64,000 nucleotides of DNA. Origin: Haliotis asinina (lineage: Eukaryota > Mollusca > Gastropoda > Lepetellida > Haliotidae). Both the position numbers and the translations under genes were made by a program. Position 1 is the first letter of the stretch. Each line of letters begins with the position of its first letter. The stretch lies in assembly GCF_037392515.1 (NCBI RefSeq), contig NC_090291.1, positions 14,200,501 to 14,264,500 of the forward strand, written 5' to 3'. Shown one piece after another: positions 56,105-64,000 of this stretch. The notes under the pieces were generated by a model that saw nothing but the letters and a program-made list of their open reading frames with translations, did not search any database and was not told the origin of the DNA.

Positions 56105-56755
56105 CGTTCACAAGGGACAGTTATTTCAAATCAAGAACTATGAAGGACCTTTTCAGTAACGTAAGTTCTCATTTAATTATTGCATTTTTGAAAGAATTGG
56201 ATTTTTCGGACTTGTAAATATATACGTATTTTATGATCGGAAGTTGAATTAGAAACTGAGATTGTTAGTGGCTGAATCCTCGAGAGGGGTTGAAGTACCG
56301 TAAAATTATTGTAATCCTGAGAGGGTACGTAAGTCCCAAAACATCTGAAGTCAAATTTAATCTTCCATTTTTTTGTAGCCGTAGTATTTTTGTCATGTTA
56401 ATTTGAGGGTAATCATGCACACAATCACCAGCAGCTGAGGGGATGGTGTAAATCCAGCTAAGGACCATGCGGGTAGCAGAAGTACTGTAAGTCCCCATGG
56501 CCTCTAGTATGGTGATCTACCTTCAATTGTTGGTGATCTGTAGTCTGTTTTTGTATATTGTATTGTCCAAATAGTGATATTAGTTTTAACCTTTCACGCT
56601 AGTGTTATTGCTTATTGTGATATTCTAGTTGTTTTACTGTCCTTCGTCGACAGGTTTTTTACCATTTACATCAATCCCTTTTTTCAAGAATGTTCTCGTC
56701 ACATTATGGCTGCAATACTGCCGATGCGACGTTAAATATTTACTCACCCACTCAC
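56105..56755 (+). repeat. N6 (or separate copy) ORF2 end and full 3' UTR
   Basis: GAACTATGAAGGACCTTTTC and AAAGAATTGGATTTTTCGG (ORF2 C-terminus), GGCTGAATCCTCGAGAGGGG, GGACCATGCGGGTAGCAGAA, then CACATTATGGCTGCAATACT and TTTACTCACCCACTCACT. Confidence 0.8.
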
Positions 56756-57674
56756 TTATTATCGACTCATGCGGTTCATTGAAAAGAGGAGTTATGTATA
56801 TTGAGGGTAACAAATAAGGGATCACATGAAAGAATAAGTGTTTCTTAATTTTTTCCAACGTTTTATCACAGGCTTTGTCTCGCATTGCTTGTGAAGAAAC
56901 CTGAAAAAAAATGTGATCCCTTATTTAACTCCCTGAATATATACATACATCATACAACGATACACGATAACATCGATAAACCAAAACTAGAAGATGCTTT
57001 CTTCAGGTACTTTTACAGATAATTAGTTGTTTAAGTTGTTTTTGTTTGTTTGTTTTTCGGTCATAACAGGATATGCAGGCAAATCTTCATGATGCACATC
57101 CGTAACTCCTGTCGGGAAAGAACGAGTACAACGACAGAAGTTCTCAAAAACTGAAATACTGATTATTGAAATTTTACAGACCCACTTAATTTTCCTATGG
57201 CTCGATTCTAGCATTAACATAATCAAACATTCCCGAGCCCACTTGCACAAAGCGACTATCTTAAGCCCATGTACAAGAATGGACAATCATTGTAGTGGTA
57301 AGATCGCGTTGTGAGCATCGGTGCACCCACTTTCAACACTGCTGGCGGGTGGCCAGAAGCGGCGTAAAATCCGGCTTTTGTTCTGTTTGTGTTTTTGTTT
57401 GTTTACTTATGAGCCAGCCTGGAATTTCTCCTGCTTGAGTTGACATCTGTTCACGTTTCTACGTGCTATAATATAGCATATCTATTACCCTGACGAAGCA
57501 GATTGGTCTCCACTGTAAAACCATATTTGTTGATAGCCCACCGAATGTATGGACTAAGGATGTTGAACATTTCATCCTACACCATGGCTCTTACCATGCC
57601 GCCTGGTTCGTAAAAGCACAAATGAAGGTGTGTAGAATCGACATAATCTGATGAAGGATCTTCTGACATCGGTG
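56756..57674. other. Unassigned intergenic sequence
   Basis: The segment GGATATGCAGGCAAATCTTC near 57070 also occurs before N5 (ATATGCAGGCAAATCTTCCT, 46795). Otherwise I see nothing. TTTGTTTGTTTG runs at 57045 and 57390 are simple sequence. Confidence 0.4.
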
Positions 57675-58195
57675 GTACCTTTTGCCCATGCTTATTGTCA
57701 GCTCATCTACTGACGAAAATCCTATAAAACTGAACATCTTCGCAGTCTCTAAGGGCATTCGAGGCGTCTGTTTATACTTTAAGGATGTTACACTTGTAAC
57801 CAATTACTCTATGTTAGTGGAATGTACAGAGAGACAACGACCGGACAGTCTGTTCAAACTGAAGCACAGACTGAGAATACACCAGTAGCTGTCGTGCTTC
57901 TGATTGGGTACGGAAGCCCCAAAACATTTGATGTTAACTTAGGTCTACTAGGTTTTTAATCGTATTTTGGTTATTTTACTTTTGGCTAACATTTCTTATG
58001 ATCGACAGCAGTCGAAGGGATGGTGTAAATCCAACTAAGGTCCAGACAGGTTGCAAATGTTCTGCAAGTCCCCATGGTCCTTAGTATGGTGGTCTACATT
58101 CCGTTGTGTTGATATATAGCCGGTTTTATTTTGTATTATCCAAAGAGTGCTATTAGTTTCAACCTTCGATGCTAGTTCTATTGTAAAATTGTGAT
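57675..58195 (+). pseudogene. N9: N-LINE ORF1 start joined to 3' UTR
   Basis: LIVSSSTDENPIKLNIFAVS, KGIRGV and then MLVECTERQRPDSLFKL (57690-57865) correspond to RFLVIES..KPLKLNPFAVAKGI and LQVECGKRQQ of N2. Right after it come GGGTACGGAAGCCCCAAAAC and a T segment. Like N4 it is an internally deleted copy. Its T segment stops at 58195, where another repeat begins. Confidence 0.7.
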
Positions 58196-58320
58196 AAAAA
58201 TGTCGCGTTGTCGCATTGTCCCGTGTCGCGTTTTAGTAAATATCTTATAATACATGCCGTAGTCAATATTTTAACAAAGCGCGACGCGCGGCGATGCGTC
58301 AATGCGACATTTCATTAAAA
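58196..58320. mobile_element. GCGACA-rich palindromic repeat, copy 1
   Basis: It opens AATGTCGCGTTGTCGCATTG and closes TGCGTCAATGCGACATTTCA, an imperfect terminal inverted repeat around an AT-rich centre (TTTTAGTAAATATCTTATAA, GTCAATATTTTAACAAAGC). Copy 2 shares the centre. It looks like a small non-autonomous DNA transposon. No coding content. Confidence 0.65.
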
Positions 58321-58723
58321 TGTTATTAGTTACGGCGGAATGTAAAACTATCACAAGCATGATTATTTTTCGATATTGTAAAATGGTTCAGATACCCAGG
58401 GATCGAAATCAGAACAATAATAAATGAACGCACATATAGCCGTGAAGTCCAGAGTGGTTGTGTGTCGTTACTTAACGGAATGGTTCTATTCAGACTGACC
58501 ATTTTGCTGAAAATTATTATGGTATAGCAGCCGTAGGTTTGAAACGATACAAGTACATGTATATTGCTGGATATAGTATCCGTATGAGAAAAGTTTGAGG
58601 TATATTGTGAATCAGGCTATGTGCAGGAAAAATGATATAGGATTCAAACAGACATGAAAACGGGCACCACAATACATTATTGTAATGAAATACCTTGCTA
58701 TTTCCCAATAAACCTTGGGGGAG
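58321..58723. other. Unassigned intergenic sequence
   Basis: Nothing recognised. Confidence 0.4.
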
Positions 58724-58803
58724 TGGAGTGGAGCGGCGGAAGAGTGAGAGGAGCGGAGTCGAGTGGAATGAAGTGGAGCGTCGCGGAGTGAGGGGAGTGA
58801 GGG
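58724..58803. repeat. Purine-rich low-complexity repeat
   Basis: Irregular repeats of GAGTGGAGCGG-type units on the plus strand, strongly G/A biased. Confidence 0.8.
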
Positions 58804-59204
58804 ATTGAAAGCTGGTTTCTGGCACTACAAGTGTACGCAACTCTACCAAGTGATGTATATAATTGTTTCTAACATCCTACTGCCAACAGTCCATTTGTAA
58901 GGTGTGTTCCCATCATCACGTTCAAAGCCGACCTAAAGTGTCATTGAGGTGACGGATGGTTAAGTGATATCTCATTCTACTCGGCATCCATCCACTCCGG
59001 GCTAAACAGAGGCAGAGATCTCAGAAAAAGTCATCAGCGTCGGACAGGACTGTACCATGAAACTGTCAGGAGCCACATTATGGAACATAGTGATCCATTG
59101 GTCACCTGATGTTTCTGCCGATGTGGCTTGAATTCAACAATATTTTAGCTTTTCACAACCTGTCATCACAACCTGTCATCGAAATGCCCAAAGTGATTAA
59201 TATG
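58804..59204. other. Unassigned intergenic sequence
   Basis: GCCGATGTGGCTTGAATTCA near 59117 resembles a T tail only weakly. No gene seen. Confidence 0.35.
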
Positions 59205-59290
59205 TATGGAGCTGGGATTCGAACTTATGATAATAGCTATCTGGTGTGACTAAGAGACTAACTCTGAACAGCAAACTGCCCCGCCTTACA
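59205..59290 (-). repeat. Possible tRNA-derived SINE head
   Basis: On the minus strand AAGTTCGAATCCCAGCTCC is a good Pol III B box / T-loop match. Upstream GAGTTAGTCTCTTAGTCACA could be D-arm-derived. It is short and no cloverleaf forms, so it is only a relic. Confidence 0.35.
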
Positions 59291-59585
59291 TAACGGGCGC
59301 AGTGTGTCATGAGTACAATGAATAGTTGCGCTAATAATTCATTTTGCTGCTAGAACACACTTGACTGCCGAAATACATTTGCAATATGTAAAACAATAGA
59401 TCGACAAAGAAAGATTTGCATTACGTTCAAGAAGAGAAGGCTCATTGCCATTTCGAGCACTACTTAATTTTAAAAACCATTGGAGGTAACGAAAGACCTG
59501 TGAAGTCTGGAATAGAGAATAATATTTTCTGCGTATGCGTAGATTAATTGACTTTCTACACATGCGCACCGCTGACAGAAAAGGG

Positions 59586-59860
59586 CGACAATGCGACATA
59601 TATTTTGTCGCATTGTCGCGTTTTAGTCAATTTGTTAAATGCATATTATGGTTAATATTTTAATAAAGCTCGACATCGCGACATATTTTGACATTGAAAA
59701 GTGTCGCTATGTCATGTGTCGCACTATGGAGGAACAGAGAAAATGTTATTCGAAACGAGACACGCGACAATGCGACAAATAGGCGAAATGTCGCGTTGCC
59801 GCATTGTCGCGATTTAGTTAATTTTTGCCCCATTTTGCTTGTTTTTGAGAGGATGACAAT
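59586..59860. mobile_element. GCGACA-rich palindromic repeat, copy 2 and partial copy
   Basis: A perfect 13-bp hairpin, CGACAATGCGACA (59586-59598) with TGTCGCATTGTCG (59606-59618), starts it. The same AT-rich centre as copy 1 follows (TTTTAGTCAATTTGTTAAAT, GTTAATATTTTAATAAAGC). A further unit (ATGTCGCGTTGCCGCATTGT, near 59790) is partial. Confidence 0.6.
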
Positions 59861-59999
59861 GCGACTACGTCCCTTCTTGACTTCCACAGTTACCACATAT
59901 GCGAACCCTCAGTAATAACGCTATGTACTCGAAAACCAATAAACATAAAGTGCTCAACGAAACGCTGACCATATTAAAAACATTAGGCAAATAGTGAAC

Positions 60000-60278
60000 T
60001 GTGTCAATATTCTAATGATATTCGTTTCAAGTATCGCCGGGGCACAAGGTAAATCATTAATAGGCTTTGTAGGAAATAATCCATACAACTTTCTTGTATG
60101 TCGCGATGGTCACAAGGTAAATATTTCTACTCCATTAGTCATTGGACAGTCGTCATTTCCAGCTCTTCACCGTTGCATCCACATGTTTGTAACTTGATAC
60201 ATCGATTATTTTCACTATATCTACCTATAAACCAAAACAGTGAGTCACTCCAGCTTTTTTTTGCGTTGTGGTACTAGA
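60000..60278 (+). promoter_or_regulatory. Conserved 5' flank / promoter region of lectin gene D
   Basis: ATTAATAGGCTTTGTAGGAA, TTCTACTCCATTAGTCATTG, ACTATATCTACCTATAAACC and GTGAGTCACTCCAGC match the other three gene starts. Confidence 0.55.
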
Positions 60279-60357
60279 ATGAGAAAATACCCTGTATGGC
60301 AGGCTATGTTTGGCCTCTTCATACTGTTTCTTGTGATCTGGATAGAATCGTCTTCAG
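60279..60357 (+). CDS. Lectin gene D exon 1: signal peptide
   Basis: MRKYPVWQAMFGLFILFLVI, then WIESSS and a GTAAGG donor. It has the strongest hydrophobic core of the four copies, is 79 nt long and phase 1. Confidence 0.75.
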
Positions 60358-61429
60358 GTAAGGAGACTTTTACTAAGCATCATTATTCAAGGGTCACCTA
60401 TGGTCTGTGTGTAGTGAAAACGTAACGGTAATTTTCACTTTTAAAAAAACCCCTCTAAATTAAATAAAGTGGCATTAAGAATGCGCATTCTCATAATTAT
60501 ACATTGCTAACTGACCATTTAGACCTCAGAATCGTATTCATTTGTTGAACAAACGATTTGTTTAAAGAGAAATCGGTCGGTACGATTTCATTGGATACAG
60601 ACTAGGTATGTGGAGTATCAAAAATATACCAACAGGCATATTTTTATGTCTGGCGTCTATATTGCCCAGTTTTTGCTTTATCTGTGATCATTCTGGCAGT
60701 TATAGTAACTTCTTCTCGACACGAATAGCTAGCAAAATACTGCTGTGGTTTAAAGCAATATTTATTTATTCATTCATTCATTGTGAATATTTTTTTCACT
60801 TTCGATGCTACCGAACTGCACCTGAATGCAGATGACATGACATGACGTTTTATCTGTTATCACATGTGTGATCTCTCGGCAACAACGCGGGGTACACTAG
60901 AATACTTTGTAAATTCAAACGAATTACACTTGCTCATGTACCGAAACCATGCAGACATACATAATGCAACAGTACGTCACATGCATCATAGTGATACTGT
61001 ATTTGCAAAGGATTATCTGATGTATATCTTGGTTTCCTTTGTTCATATATGACTGGTAGAGGTATCTTACATTTTAGTAGGAATAATTTTGTTCACGTAT
61101 ATGTGTTATTATCGTGTGACCCCAGGGAAAGAAACAGGAAACGCAAACGGTAATCGACCTTCAGGCATCTCAGAATTGTCAACAGTGCAATCATTTGCTA
61201 TCCGCGTTTCAGTTGTATCAATAAATTATGTTTTTCCCCGGACTACCTGCAACCTGATTTCCTTTAAATACGTAAACAAAATACTGCAATGCAAAGAAAC
61301 GAAATAAGTGGTCATGTTTAATTGCATGCAGTTCAATTTAAAGGTGCACAACTCTCAAATGCATCATGTTAATCCAGAGCTCTTTTCCAAGATTCTGTCC
61401 CGGGATATGATACTCTTTACTGGAATCAA

Positions 61430-61800
61430 AATTCTGTATTTCAGTGTACTGATACATATACCACTTTGACCACTTTGTTTAAGAGCTGTTGCTGGAGAGT
61501 TCTGGAGGGGATTCCGACACCCTTTAAATTGTGTGTTACTGACCATTCAATCATATTATCAGATTCGTCATCCTGTCTTCAAGCTCCTAAGACAATTCAT
61601 GTCAAAACTGAACTAGATAATGATACTGCTACTTCCCAGTGCGATATCGTCTTTTGCTGGCTGCCCAGCCATGTTGGAACCACTGGTAACGATGTGGGTG
61701 ATGCAGCTGTAACAGCAGCTCTCAACAAGTCTGTGACACCACTTCTTACACCACGCTCTGCTTATTAAGCTGTGATTAGGTCATATATCCGCACTCCAAG
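61430..61800 (+). repeat. Gene D intron 1: old intron sequence and N10 RNase H fragment
   Basis: 61480-61557 (GGAGAGTTCTGGAGGGGATT, AAATTGTGTGTTACTGACCA) matches intron 1 of gene A. From 61558 an N-LINE RNase H fragment follows (SDSSSCLQAPKTIH, CDIVFCWLPSHVGTTGNDVG, ALNKSVTPLLTP), in frame to 61768. It is a shorter and independent LINE insertion compared with gene A. Confidence 0.7.
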
Positions 61801-61949
61801 GAAATAAAGTGACAGCTCAAACCAATACCGCATTGTTTTGTGGTCGCGTAACTGCCCTGAACATACAAACACATTTACGCACTGTCCATCTCCTGTGTCC
61901 GACGTCCCTCTATAGCGCACAGGCAACAGTTGCATTGCGTTTGGCTACG

Positions 61950-62035
61950 CGTTCAGAAAAAAGCGGGTACTGACGTCATGGAGGGGCAATTGAGATCACC
62001 TGATCTCAACCCCATACAACTATGCTTTTTAAAAA
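61950..62035 (+). pseudogene. Tc1/mariner transposase relic in gene D intron 1
   Basis: QLRSPDLNPIQLCF at about 61987 matches the SPDLNPIE block of Tc1-like transposases and the relic at 26550 in gene A. Downstream intron sequence (GACCCCAAGCGCACTTTAAT) also matches gene A (GACCCCAAGCGCATCTTAGT). Confidence 0.6.
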
Positions 62036-62380
62036 AATCATTATGCCTTGAGAACTGGGCGAGATGTTGCTTCAAGACTGCTGTTTTCACTGTGTTATTT
62101 GCGTTATTCAGTGAGAAATTATTGCCTTGGTGTTGTCTATGCCATTTGGGGGGCATACGTAGTAATGAGCTGATGACTGGTCCCTGTGAAATCAAAATTG
62201 ACCCCAAGCGCACTTTAATGCCGAAACCTGTTTTAGTTTACTCTCATTACCTCCATAAACAGATTTACCCACAAAAAGCACACATAAGTCTATAAAGGCA
62301 TGTATGGGATATAAAGTAACACATGCGTTATTTTTCTTTCCTTTCTTTAGCACTAATTAACCATATTTGTTTGCTTTTAG

Positions 62381-62605
62381 GTTCCAAAAATCTTGCACTC
62401 CTTCGTCCAGCAACAACAAGTCAGGGCATTGATCCCACGGGGCCAGATAAAGCCGTGGATGGGCTCAATATCACAGTCATGGATGTCTCGAATGGCCTTT
62501 TCTGTACCTTCGTGGAGACATATTCTATTTCAGGATGGTGGCAGGTGGATCTACAGACGACTGTCAGAGTAGGGAGTGTCAGGATCACTCCTGCCGAATA
62601 TGCAT
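62381..62605 (+). CDS. Lectin gene D exon 2: N-terminal half of F-type lectin domain
   Basis: The acceptor TTTGCTTTTAG is followed by NLALLRPATTSQGIDPTGPD, KAVDGLNITVMDVSNGLFCT, FVETYSISGWWQVDLQTTVR, VGSVRITPAEYA and a GTATGT donor. It is 225 nt and phase 1 at both ends, identical in length to A. No stop is present. With exon 1 it defines an apparently intact gene whose exon 3 and PAN exon should lie beyond 64000 or at least were not found in the last 1.4 kb. As in A, the RxDxxxx(R/K) fucose motif is absent in the visible part. Confidence 0.85.
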
Positions 62606-62786
62606 GTATGTACAAATGCTGCAAGGCGAGTTTTTTCTCTGCATGTCAAGTTCTGTATAGTTTATATGCCACTGAGTATTCCGTTCATATAAATGTCAAC
62701 TGTTTCATGCAAAAGGACGCTTGCAACTAGCACAGTTTAAAGGGTACCGTTCAATTTCACACACAGTAGTCAGAACTCCTGGCCCC

Positions 62787-63045
62787 GATTTCTCCAAACA
62801 AACTTAAGTATCAGTTTTTACTTAAGTTTGAGCTTCCACTCAATTTTGAGTAAACATCGGAATATTGATTTCCCAGAATGAACTGAAATCAATATTAAAC
62901 TCGAACAGAGTAGACAGTTTGCGTTTGGTGGATAGATTAATTAAATGTGTATGGGCTTTCTATTTTAAAAATACAGTTGAGTAAATATTCAGCTGTATCA
63001 TTTATCAGCTGTATAAGAACATAAGTTTGTTTCGATAAATCTGGG
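62787..63045. mobile_element. Probable short MITE with imperfect 27-bp TIRs
   Basis: CCCGATTTCTCCAAACAAAC at the left matches the reverse complement of GTTTGTTTCGATAAATCTGG at the right with a few mismatches. The spacer has ACTTAAGT and AATATTGATTT motifs. Target duplication is unclear. It lies in gene D intron 2. Confidence 0.55.
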
Positions 63046-63078
63046 TCTGGTTGCAGTACAAAATCTGGTGTAGCCAGT

Positions 63079-63340
63079 CTTACTGTTGATCCTTTCTGTG
63101 CACTTTGACCTCGTACTTCTTAGTGGGTTCATGGTGTATGGCATCCCACACCTGGCGCAGAGCTCTCTGCAGTGTTCTCAGATCATGTGACACAGGGAGG
63201 TCTTCGGTAATCACGGCGTCCAAGTTCATCCCATCGGATTAAAGTCGGGGAGGAAGAAAGCTAGTCCATTTTCAAAAAAACCTGTTCTGAATATAGTCGT
63301 TGACCTGTCCACGGTTCGGTCAAACGTTATCATTCTTGGC
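63079..63340 (-). pseudogene. Mariner/Tc1 transposase C-terminal relic
   Basis: The minus strand encodes, with frame breaks, NDYIQNRFF, FFLPDFNPM, DELG, then SHDLRTLQRALRQVWDAI and KKYEVKVHRKDQQ with a stop at about 63079. The order (V(V)NDYLQ, SPDFNPIEHVWDELGR, L..AL...W..I) fits the C-terminal third of Tc1-like transposases. Confidence 0.6.
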
Positions 63341-63344
63341 GGAT

Positions 63345-63480
63345 TGTGACTATTTGTGTACAGTATGTAATGCTTTGGAAGTTGAAGATGAGAATCATGT
63401 CCTTTTCAAATGCACATATTACGAATGTTGGTGTGAAAACTGTTTCTTACAGCTTCGAAAGTGTATAGAGGTCCATTAGC
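63345..63480 (+). repeat. LINE ORF2 C-terminal fragment
   Basis: CTVCNALEVEDENHVLFKCT, YYECW. This is the same C..C....(E)DE.H.LF.C..Y pattern as at 53378, so possibly the same family. It abuts the mariner relic. Confidence 0.5.
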
Positions 63481-64000
63481 TTTAGAATCAATCCTTAAAT
63501 CAAGAAACAGTCAGGTAATATATTTACTGCCTTAAGTTTGCATAATATATTATAAACAAGATCTGCACCCAGTTGACCTCTGGTCGACCATCGGTTATTA
63601 TAGGCCAGGTATTACGCAAATAAACTGTCCGTCTTGGCGGATTGGGTCACTTGTGTAGTGGGCCTCATGAATATGGTACCACAATTGGAGCCACTATCGC
63701 ATCCCGCATCGCATCCCAGTGCGATTTCCCACAAGAACAAGTAACCGTGCACTTGCTGCAGCTGCGATTCTACCCCAGATCACCTAAGAAACCACCACCG
63801 ATTCAATAATGACTCACAAATGCAGCATCTTCTAAACGTTAACGACGTCGTCTCCCAGGGCCATCATGAAATAGAAAATTAAACCGGCTTTCAACAATCA
63901 ACAACACTCACGACCACAAACGTTGATTCCTACACTGATGACGTGTGCACCCTAGTAAACGTGATGTCAGTGGCGAACGAACAGCTGGTAACGGATACTA
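63481..64000. other. Unassigned sequence to the window end
   Basis: Expected to be intron 2 of gene D. No match to gene A exon 3 was found up to position 64000. Confidence 0.4.

Overview
The window is invertebrate animal DNA: AT-rich, intron-bearing, with no bacterial gene organisation and dense dispersed repeats. Many repeats end in (TCAC)n/(ACTC)n tails, and the only host genes are secreted F-type lectins with a PAN/Apple-like domain. From memory this combination suggests a marine gastropod, most likely an abalone (Haliotis). That assignment is an inference and was not checked against any database.

The host genes are a tandem family on the + strand. Four paralogous 5' regions, each ending in a 79-nt signal-peptide exon, lie at 6192-6270 (A), 35008-35086 (B), 50681-50759 (C) and 60279-60357 (D). 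Gene A can be assembled completely: signal peptide, two F-type lectin (fucolectin/FTP) exons (26905-27129, 27544-27762) and a PAN-like exon (28156-28394). All its introns are phase 1, and it gives 253 residues. Gene B is a pseudogene: an in-frame stop in exon 2, then a SINE with an associated deletion that removes the end of exon 2, intron 2 and most of exon 3. Its PAN exon is still open. Gene C shows only a promoter and signal exon. Gene D has a signal exon and an intact first lectin exon (62381-62605), then runs off the window. Intron 1, the 3' flanks and a distal segment (31.4-32.6 kb versus 42.8-43.95 kb) are also paralogous, so whole gene units were duplicated.

Most other sequence is retrotransposon. 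The window opens inside an L2/CR1-type LINE (1-2094). Intron 1 of gene A holds about 19 kb of an I-superfamily, Nimb-like LINE (called N here). It has a 5' UTR, a zinc-knuckle ORF1, an ORF2 with endonuclease and reverse transcriptase, an RNase H segment in the -1 frame, and a 3' UTR ending in (TCAC)n. Copies N1 (6.69-13.2 kb), N3 (13.2-15.2 kb), N2 (17.28-23.3 kb) and N4 (23.3-25.3 kb) lie head to tail. All carry disabling mutations. About 30 solo copies of the N 3' UTR (called T here) and about a dozen copies of a roughly 250-bp SINE-like family (called S here) with a similar 3' end are spread over the rest of the window.

Other mobile elements include a 506-bp MITE with about 93-bp terminal inverted repeats and a 9-bp target duplication (47742-48247), a 904-bp TA-flanked MITE interrupting N1 ORF1 (7135-8038), a palindromic GCGACA-rich family (58.2 and 59.6 kb), Tc1/mariner relics and fragments of several other LINEs. 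Tandem repeats include (TA)n(CA)n(TA)n, (TCAC)33, a 64-bp repeat and a 43-bp minisatellite. I saw no rRNA, functional tRNA, CRISPR array or prokaryotic operon. Large parts of 52-53.3 kb, 56.8-57.7 kb and 58.8-59.6 kb hold nothing I can identify.
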